Shown here: positions 56,403 to 64,000 of the stretch, piece by piece
Layout of the letters: every line of letters begins with the position of its first letter
Numbering within the stretch: position 1 is the first letter of the stretch
Assembly (NCBI GenBank): GCA_037447655.1
Contig: JBBHKE010002292.1
Span: 184,315 to 248,314 of the forward strand
DNA: 64,000 nucleotides
Reading direction: 5' to 3'
Source: Zygnema cylindricum
Taxonomy: Eukaryota; Streptophyta; Zygnematophyceae; Zygnematales; Zygnemataceae
Translations under genes and position numbers: made by a program
Notes under the pieces: generated by a model
Seen by the model: only the letters and a program-made list of their open reading frames with translations
Databases searched by the model: none
What the model was told of the DNA's origin: nothing

Positions 56403-59400
56403 ATGGATCCCGGAAATGGAGGCGTGCCCAACAAAAGGTCCCGTAACCACCAAGAAATTACAGATGGGAGAGATGCAAAAAAGACAAACTTGGAGCAAAA
56501 GACAGATTTTGTGACACCTCCCGCTTTCGATCTCCATGTGGCGGTTGCGATGGCGAGATTTGCATTCGATGCGTATAACACACCGGATGTAAGGACACTT
56601 TTTGAGATCTGTTGATACGGGAATTAGTGTGGATAGCCTGGAAAATGGAAATTTGAAAGGATTGGAATGTCATTGTCTTTGACCTCAATGGTGGATTTTT
56701 GATGTCGTGGTTCCAATCCAACAAGAATATGATACCGGATTCATGAATAATTGTTCAGACTCAGTAATCTAGAATAAGTGAGAATTGGGTGTCTCTCCAA
56801 AACGGAATGGATTGTTATCAGCTCGAAAGTCAAAAATCAAAATAGTTTGAACACTGAAAATATTGGACATTGAACGGACATTGCACATACGGACATTACA
56901 CTTGTCGGACTTACACACACATCCAGCTTTAAACATGTTGGACATAGACATTTGCTGGACGACCGTTTTGTATCGGTTGATATTTACTGTCTTTGTTTGC
57001 ATATTCTATTGCTGAATATTTTCAATGTAAATCCTAAATGTTTTTTCTTGTTTCTCTCCTGCCATTTTGTGTTATTTAACGTGGATTTCAAAGGATGAGT
57101 TCTTGGCACAAATTTAGTCGTTAATCAAATTCTAAAATAAACCATGTCGTTCGATGTGTTAATTTATGACTGATGTGGAGCAGTTGGACCTTTAATCAAC
57201 CCCCAAACATGTAATTCAGGGAAAACATTTTTTTAAGCGCACGTGATCATTGGACATTGAACATTATGTTCTATATTTTGCGAAAAAAATTCCATTTCAA
57301 AAAATTTCATAAAGAAAACCGCAAATCTTTTTTAGACTTCCATAGGTTTTATTTCCGACATTTTGCGTTCAATTTATGCTAGAATTGCCTGAAACAGTTT
57401 GATTAAATAAACATATACATTCGTTGTCTACGTCTTTTTTTTTTTTTTGCAGAGCTCTTTGGGATACACGCAGAGGGACGTCACGGGGTGTGATACTCTT
57501 TATGTTTCAGAGTAATTAATATATTCTTTTAAGGTTCTATTTTGGACATTTTTGGTCTTCTATGGTTTTCATCCTGCGTCTCATGTTTATTTTGCTTTTT
57601 GAAGATCATTTTTCTGTCAGAGTTTCTATAAATACTATTTTTGGGCCATTTGTTTGTTTTTATTTTTTTGCAAGAATTATTCGATCGTATAAGACATACT
57701 GGATGGTATGTTTCTGGTTTTATTTTCTTTTCTTTTCACTCTTTCTATCGTATGCATATATAGGATAGAAAGTAAAGAACAATCTTACATATTACACATA
57801 TATGTATGTCTAAACTATTTTTTTGTGGGCAGAGAATTTCTTAACGAATGGTACACTGGACAACTGACAGTCAAAGTTGTCAAGGGATCCAACCTTCCGG
57901 ATGTCGATTTCTGGGTAATGATTTTAAATTAATTCCGCACTAAATTTATGCTGACGTTCACCTTAAATATCAGATTAAACTCCAAGGTAAGTTTTACGGT
58001 TTCTTCTACAACATTCTGGAAGTAGTTCCTTACACGATTTTTCTTTTTTATAATTTTGAGCTAAATTGTGCATTGACATCTACACGGAAGAAAGTAGTGG
58101 ACGTTTTGTGAATTCTGAACAAAATTTCTGTAATTTTTCAAAAACTGATTCCGAAAACCTTTAGTTGTAGTCAAACTTACTTTTGTGATCAACCTACGGA
58201 TTATAGGTTTAATCTATTATGTTGACTGGGATTGTATACACACTAATTCCGGTAATCGATTTACTACATAAAATAAATTGTTAATTACACTCGGTAATCA
58301 GGTTTTTTGAAGTGGAATGGTAGCCATATTAGATTTGGTAATTTATGTACCTACGACACCATAACTACTGAGCTTTGTCATGAAGTCGCAGTTGTATCAG
58401 TCTTTCTGGCACTTAGTTCATTACATGAAGAAGAAATGTTAACGAACTGTTTTGGTAATTGGCTCACTACATGAAAAGAGGCTAAATTTTTATAGCAATT
58501 GAGCTATGATATGTGGTTGCAATCAAGACGATTTTGGGTAATAGACTCACTACATGAAATGGGAAAATAACGACACAAATTTCAGTACTTGATACACACA
58601 TATGCGGTTTACCTAATGATCTATGATATGAATATAGATCTTTATGCACTCTGATTTATTGCATGAAATATCGTTGTTGAACATTTTCGGCTAGTGAAGC
58701 TTAACATGAAATGGGATCGTAAGGACACCAGTTTTTGTAGTTGATATACTTATTGTACGATTATTGATAATGAACCATGTTGCAATCATATAATAGCTAT
58801 TGTTGGTAACTGATTCGTTAGATCAATTGAAATTTAACCACACTAAATTTGGTAGTTAAAATATTTATTTACAGATATATCATTTGAGCTACGATACGAA
58901 GTTGCAATACATTCACACTAAGGGTAAACACACATTTTCGATAACGGATTCGTTGCAAGAAATGAGATCATAATTACACTATTTATAAGTTGATGTACGT
59001 ATAAAAGTGTCATAGCTTCTGCAGCTATGAGATGAAGCTACAATTGTATCCACACTGGCTTTGCTAGTTGATTCATTACATCACTGTAGCCACACTAATC
59101 TCGATACATGATGTAAGCATTTACAGTTAGAATTGAGCTATCATAAAAGCTGCAATAACATCCACACTAATTATAGTTAGTGATGTTTTGTATGTGATAG
59201 GATAATGAACACTTGTTTTTGGTAATTGATTCATTACGGGAAATGGGTTTACAAACATAATAATTTTGGTAGCCGATATACTATTATGCTTGTGTAGGCG
59301 CAATTACAGCCATATTATCGTTCATCATTGATCCATTACATGAAATAGAAATATTATCGTAAAATCAGCTATACTAATAGCTGATATACATTGTTATTGT

Positions 59401-60293
59401 TATCGAGTTACCATATGGAATTTCAGTTTTATCCATACTAGTTTCGGTACTTAGTTTATGACATGAAAAGCACAAACTGTAGTTTTAGTGCATGGTAGTT
59501 TATTTGCATGAAGTGTGGCCGGAACCAGAGAACTCTATAACTATTTCATTACATGTCGTTATCCTTATGTCGTTATCGAATCAGCAGATGGTTTCGATAA
59601 AACTGAAGTCATCGGAGGGTAAGAATTCCCATTTTCTATTTTTTTTATTTTCTCACAAACAAATGATAATTTTTCTATATTTATATGTTGTTTTATGATT
59701 ATCATTATTACAGTTGATAGAAGAACTGTTTTTCCTTTTCCTTTTCCTTTCCTTTGATTCATACTGAAATTCCGAAAATGAAAGGGTGCGAATCAATTCA
59801 GGTCTTTTGTCTTTTTCGTGGCATATATGAAAATAAAAGAAATGCAATTTTTTTTCCTTCAAAATAAAATAGTGCACCTGAAAATGTATTTGGTATTTTA
59901 AGTTTTTAAGTTGACTTCTCTTTATTTTTTCGTTTTTTTTTTCCCTACAGAGAGACCAATCCAGTCTGGAACCAAACTTTTTCTCTTTTGATTCCATCAC
60001 CTTCAGTGGCAGTTTTAAAGGTAAAGAAAAAGACATGTTCCATTAAGCTCTATTTTTGGGGTTTTCTCTTTTTTTTTTTCAGGTAACTGACTCAGCAAAA
60101 GAAATTTAAGGCAAGAAAAAAAAAAACAAAAAAAAGAAATAGCCACGGTAAAAATAAAAATACACGTGAATGAAAATTAGACTCATTGAACTCATTTTGT
60201 TTGACTTACAGGTGGCAACAAGAGATACGAATTTCAACTCCTCAGATAAGAATTTGGGTGAAGGGACGGTAAAGTTAAAGGATTATTGTGACA
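56403..60293 (+). CDS. C2-domain protein, possibly the N-terminus of a lipase-like protein (partial)
   Basis: Exons: 56403-56588, MDPGNGGVPNKRS... ending VAMARFAFDAYNTPD; 57453-57511, SSLGYTQRDVTGCDTLYVS; 57833-57914, EFLNEWYTGQLTVKVVKGSN then LPDVDFW; an exon ending 59618 with YPYVVIESADGFDKTEVIGG (start uncertain); 59951-60020, ETNPVWNQTFSLLIPSPS; 60212-60293, VATRDTNFNSSDKNLGEG. Phases fit, except that the left edge of the fourth exon is unresolved. Together they make a C2 fold (GQLTVKVVKGSNLP, DPYVVI-like, NPVWNQTF), normally a Ca/phospholipid-binding module. Helix AFDAYN ahead of a C2 domain recalls class-3 lipase/phospholipase-like proteins, but no catalytic GXSXG is visible. The usual SDPY Asp appears replaced (RYPY), which could weaken Ca binding or mean a misplaced exon edge. 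Further exons are missing beyond 60293, where a decayed copia element begins. Confidence 0.6.
58200..59480. repeat. Degenerate repeats filling a C2-gene intron
   Basis: Many diverged copies of phrases such as TTGATTCATTACATGAAATG, GTTGATATAC and CCACACTAAT recur about every 70-100 bp through the 1.5-kb intron. No ORF. Confidence 0.65.
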
Positions 60294-60299
60294 GTAAGA

Positions 60300-60910
60300 C
60301 TTTTGAATCCTTTTAAAATAATTTGTTTATAAAATACGTAGTTTTCATTAGAGGTGGATTGGAGGACGCCATCAAATCATGCACAAAAGAAAGATCAATG
60401 CATTGATGTAATAAATAGAACTGAATTAAGGATGTGTTCTTCTAATGAGAAGAGTCCCTTATATACAAATCACACATGGTAAGTGCCCTTTAGTGCCCTT
60501 TACTGCACTTTAGTGCCCTTTACTGCACTTTAGTGCGCTGTAACTTAAATATCCTAGTCTAGCTTCCAAGGAATATATTCTAGATTGTAATGGATTTTTT
60601 CAGGGCCGCAATTCACAAAGTGAAGGAGACCTAAATTAAAAAGGTAAATCCGGACGACTAGTTTGAAAAAAAAATGTACGGGCATACGATGAAAGATAAT
60701 AAATGAAAGTGAATCAAACATAGTGAATATGAAAGATACGTGTGATAGAAAGTAAAAGACAAAGGAAACTGAATCGCAAAGGACTTTCTCGTAGGACGTC
60801 AAATAAAAGGAAGGAGGGCACCGATGCTAAATGATCCGTAACACCCTTGTCAAGTGCAAACTGCGAAGTAGATTGAGATGAAAAGAAAAGAAAACTAAAT
60901 TACCGTAGCA
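60300..60910 (-). repeat. Possible 3' LTR of the decayed copia element / C2-gene intron
   Basis: By position this should hold the 3' LTR of the decayed copia element and the boundary with the C2 gene. I could not find a second LTR in the window to fix its ends. Confidence 0.3.
60482..60540. repeat. Decamer-type tandem repeat
   Basis: AGTGCCCTTT and ACTGCACTTT alternate about six times. Confidence 0.9.
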
Positions 60911-63900
60911 CCCCCCCTCAAGCCGAACCCAATAGTTATATTGAGATGAAAAAAATAAAATTTGATTAGGAGGAAGAAAAAAGCCAGAGAAGTGATATTT
61001 TTCTAAATGAGGTTGATAGAGAGCCTTGGTGAAGTAATAAACCACCTGATCCGTGGACCGAACATAAAAAAAATGGAGAGTGGCATGCTCGACGCGCTCT
61101 CGGGAACAATGATATTGAATGTCAATATGTTTTGTTCGCTTGTGGTAAACTATATTGCCAGTTAAGGCAAGGAATCCCCGTGAGACGGAGAAAAATATAC
61201 CGATCGAAGGGGAAATGCGAGATGAGAGAGAACACCTCGAAACTAGGCAGCCTCCTTCGCAACGTTGCAAGATGCCATGTATGCAGCCTCAGTGCTAATA
61301 CATGAGGTGGGGGGTTGTTTACTACAAGACAAAGAAATAAACCCACTGTCCAAGAAAAAACAAAAACCAATACTGAAGCGGCAAGAAAGTTCGTCTTGGG
61401 CCCAATCTGAATGAACGCAACCGGTTAAAACAATAGAGCTAGAAACTGAGTATGTGAGACAAAGCAATTTAATGCCTTTGCCCACAGTGTGGTTTCATAC
61501 ACAGGATGATTGGTTTAAACTATATTCAGTTTTGATAAAATGATATACGAGGTGTTTAGACTTGAGAGAAATGTAGCTTTCAAGGTGATGCACGTAAATA
61601 TCTTTGAAATGGATACCATTCAAAAAGGCCTTTTTCACATCCATTTGATGAACATGAAAATCATGTTCAACACCATAGCGAGAGAGTGCGAATAGATGTT
61701 AAGCGAATGACTAGAGTATAGGTTTTTGTGAAGAGAACGTCTTCCATTTGAGAGAAACCCTTGGTCACCAAGCGAGCCTGCCTTTTTATTGACCCAAAAG
61801 TCCCATCTAGAGCATTGGGCATCGACAACAAGTCTACAAAGAGGTATCAAACCGGTGTAAAGTGGTTTTGGTTCAAAAAGTGGTCGATATGAGAGAGCCA
61901 GAGGCCCCATCCGGGTAAGCATACGCAAAAAAGGCATGCCCTATGGTTTCTATAAGACGGGATGGAGAAACTCGAGAGAGTGGGGGATGTTGGCGAGGTT
62001 ATTTGGGAGGGTAAATCTTAAGAAGAGATGTGTGGGAAATCAACGAAGGGAAACAGTTATTAAAGAGGGGATCTTGATAGAAAAGAGAGAGGGAAGAAGA
62101 GAGGAATTTTGATGTAGGGCTAGAATTTTTAGAGATTGTAGTAGGACGGAGAGGAAGAGCAGATGAAGGATTGATAGGAGTGACAAGAGGGATCCCAATC
62201 GGTAAGACATCGGGGAAAAGGAAGAGGGAGGTTGGTGAAGGATTAGAAAGGGGAAAGAGGGAGGGAGGGGGAGAGTGAGCAAAATTGGCGGTTTTCAATG
62301 GGAGGGTTTTGACAATGTAAGGTTAGAGAGGTCTGACGAAGAGAGAGATCTTGGGGAAGGATTGAGGAGAGAGGGAGAGTGAAAGGAGAAGAGAAGAAAC
62401 GTGAATAGAGGGTAAGGGGGGAAGGGAGGGGTAAACAAGACAAAGTTTGGAGAAGGGGTTTTGTTTGAGATTACTTGTGTAGTGGTGATGACGCGTTGTT
62501 AGAAAAGACACCAGATGCGATACGCTTTGGAATTTGAAGCATATACGACGTTGATGTCTCGAAGGGCGCGAGCCGAATTTAACGTTCTATTTGAGAAGAT
62601 ATTTGTACCACGATTCACATCTATAGATTTTAAAGTGGCGTTCATTGGTTTTAGGAAGTACCATGCTTCGTTGGGAGTTGTTTTGGGTAGAATGCTAGTG
62701 CGACAAAGATTGCGTAGGTAGTTAGTGCATACGACGGCCTCAGCCCAAAATTATAACAATAGGTTTGAACAACGTAACATGGAACGTGGCATTTCACTTA
62801 AAGTGCGATTGCACCTTTCCACGACGCCTTTTTTTGCGACGCCGATTTGTTGGGGAGGAGAATGCGCGGTTATATGATGAGCGATTCCGTGTTGAGGAGG
62901 GAAAGTGGAAATTGATCGAAGACAAAATTGCTACAGTTATCGCTCTGAAAGGTCTGGATTCGATTTTAATGAAGTTTTTTTGTTAACGCATTAAATTATT
63001 GAAAACATACAAACACATCAGATTTGCGACAAATTTTGGACACGTGGGAAAAGCTAGTGCCGTAATTAGTGAAGGTGACAAAAAATAGAAATCCGTTGCA
63101 ACTGCGTGTGCGCATAGATTTGACAAAGTGGTTAAAGTGTTCCTATTTAAGTGACTATAGACTAAATGCCAAAGCGGAAAGTTTTCTATACCCGCACTTA
63201 AATCAAACAATTTGGGCGGATTATAAGATTTGAAAAGGTACATAAAATCTTGAGCTACGCCAAAATTGATAGTGGTTTTGTCGTTTTTTTTTTTTTAAAT
63301 CTACTCTTTCGTTAGCAAGTGCCGCACTTAGGCCTTTTGAGGTGGCAACATTAACAAGAGAAATATTTCTAACTAAGCCAGGTACAAATAGTACGTTGCA
63401 AGTGTGAATAAACGCATTAGGGACGTTCACGTCGCCAAAGTGAGTGGCCAATAGGATTCAATCGTCTCCTACGCCAATCTGTATACGAGATAGGAGATAG
63501 TAAAAGCTAAGTTGAGTAAACCAATCGGACTATGATTAGAGGTGATAAACGAAATCGCTTTCGATTACATAATCGTGAGGTGTGGTTTGAGAGAAAAAAA
63601 TGTACCCTTGAAAAATCAGATATTGTGAATGATAAGATTGGCAATATCCTGAAAAATATTGCCATACCCGAATTTGGGAGTGGGAGGATCCCGAAAGGAT
63701 TAATATATGAAGCTAAAGAATTATAGGGATATTGGGGAGACGAGGAAGTAACCGACCAAAGAGAGACAAGTGAATTAGAAGAGGCGTAGTGTGCCGCCGC
63801 GATAGAAGATTGTAGGGGGTATGGTGGGAAAGTATAATGGTATGGATAAGGAAATGTGGAGAAAGAGAGGAGTTCGAGGAGGTGGAGAGGTGGAAAATAC

Positions 63901-63970
63901 CAGCGCAACGGCGTGGGTAGCTTTGGCGTCCTGACCGAATGTTGTAAGATTGGAAGCCTCAATTGCCTTG
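60830..63970 (-). pseudogene. Decayed Ty1/copia element (minus strand), partial
   Basis: Read right to left, scattered in several frames. Post-protease sequence FIHTCNVLFVPGLVRNISLV lies near 63390. Pre-integrase LWHLVYSHLNRNTL lies near 63165. An integrase remnant TFQSDNCSNF is near 62945, followed by a worn NGV-type region. RT remnant HQMDVKKAFLNG lies near 61640. RNase H remnants are STEAAYMASCNVAKEA near 61265 and HIDIQYHCSRERVEHAT near 61105. The sequence between the RT start and RNase H is largely deleted. A minus-strand polypurine tract CTTGAGGGGGGG (about 60911-60922) precedes a TG, likely the 3' LTR start at 60910; its far boundary is unresolved. The 5' part continues beyond the window. 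Different subfamily from the 28-kb element. Confidence 0.8.
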
Positions 63971-64000
63971 CGCCTAACCAGTTTTTGGCAAATTCTAATA

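Noticed and set aside
62040-62511. Overlapping minus-strand frames of 62-99 codons rich in Ser/Pro/Leu
   Set aside because: Simple GGA/TCC-rich sequence inside the decayed copia element; no domain match.

Overview
This is a stretch of a nuclear genome from a eukaryote, most likely a green-lineage alga and plausibly a streptophyte. The evidence is a plant-type plastid ketoacyl-ACP synthase (KAS) split into at least eight exons, algal bacteriorhodopsin-type proton pumps with introns, plant telo-box promoter motifs, and a retrotransposon primer site matching the plant-type initiator tRNA. This assignment is inference from gene content. The DNA is AT-rich, intron-rich and crowded with repeats. 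One 10-N assembly gap lies at 35497-35506.

Layout: (1) 1763-10207, plus strand: KAS I/II gene; its introns carry decayed copies of the adjoining exon edges. (2) 13829-14651, minus strand: CHTOP-like RGG mRNA-export factor, with telo-boxes just upstream and a frame break at a 15-base homopolymer. (3) 14924-22084 and 35676-42129: two copies of a ~6.5-7.2 kb segmental duplication, each with an intact four-exon, 242-residue microbial rhodopsin gene on the minus strand and a >1 kb pyrimidine-rich minisatellite. Copy 1 alone carries a hAT insertion and a 248-bp LTR-like insertion containing a tRNA-like gene; copy 2 keeps the empty sites. (4) 25784-35496: nest of Ty1/copia elements. A nearly complete element with 890-bp LTRs (27235-33445, target duplication GCATT) lies inside the gag of an older one whose left part has been tandemly duplicated. 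(5) 42130-56400: repeat-dense DNA with no convincing host gene. It contains hAT elements, palindromic repeats, satellite-like arrays and a 511-bp TRIM (48686-49196) whose two LTRs each contain a tRNA-like cloverleaf. (6) 56403-60293, plus strand: partial C2-domain gene. (7) 60830-63970, minus strand: decayed copia element.

Most interesting observations: short LTR elements carrying tRNA-like Pol III promoters inside their LTRs, reminiscent of the 5S-bearing Cassandra TRIMs of plants but with tRNA modules; systematic exon-edge echoes in the introns of the KAS gene; and a copia element whose initiator-tRNA anticodon-arm primer site contains the gag start codon.

Host functions: KAS supplies plastid fatty-acid elongation, the rhodopsin pair predicts light-driven proton export across a membrane, and the CHTOP-like protein predicts mRNA export. 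Nothing indicates that these genes are functionally linked; the clustering looks incidental.
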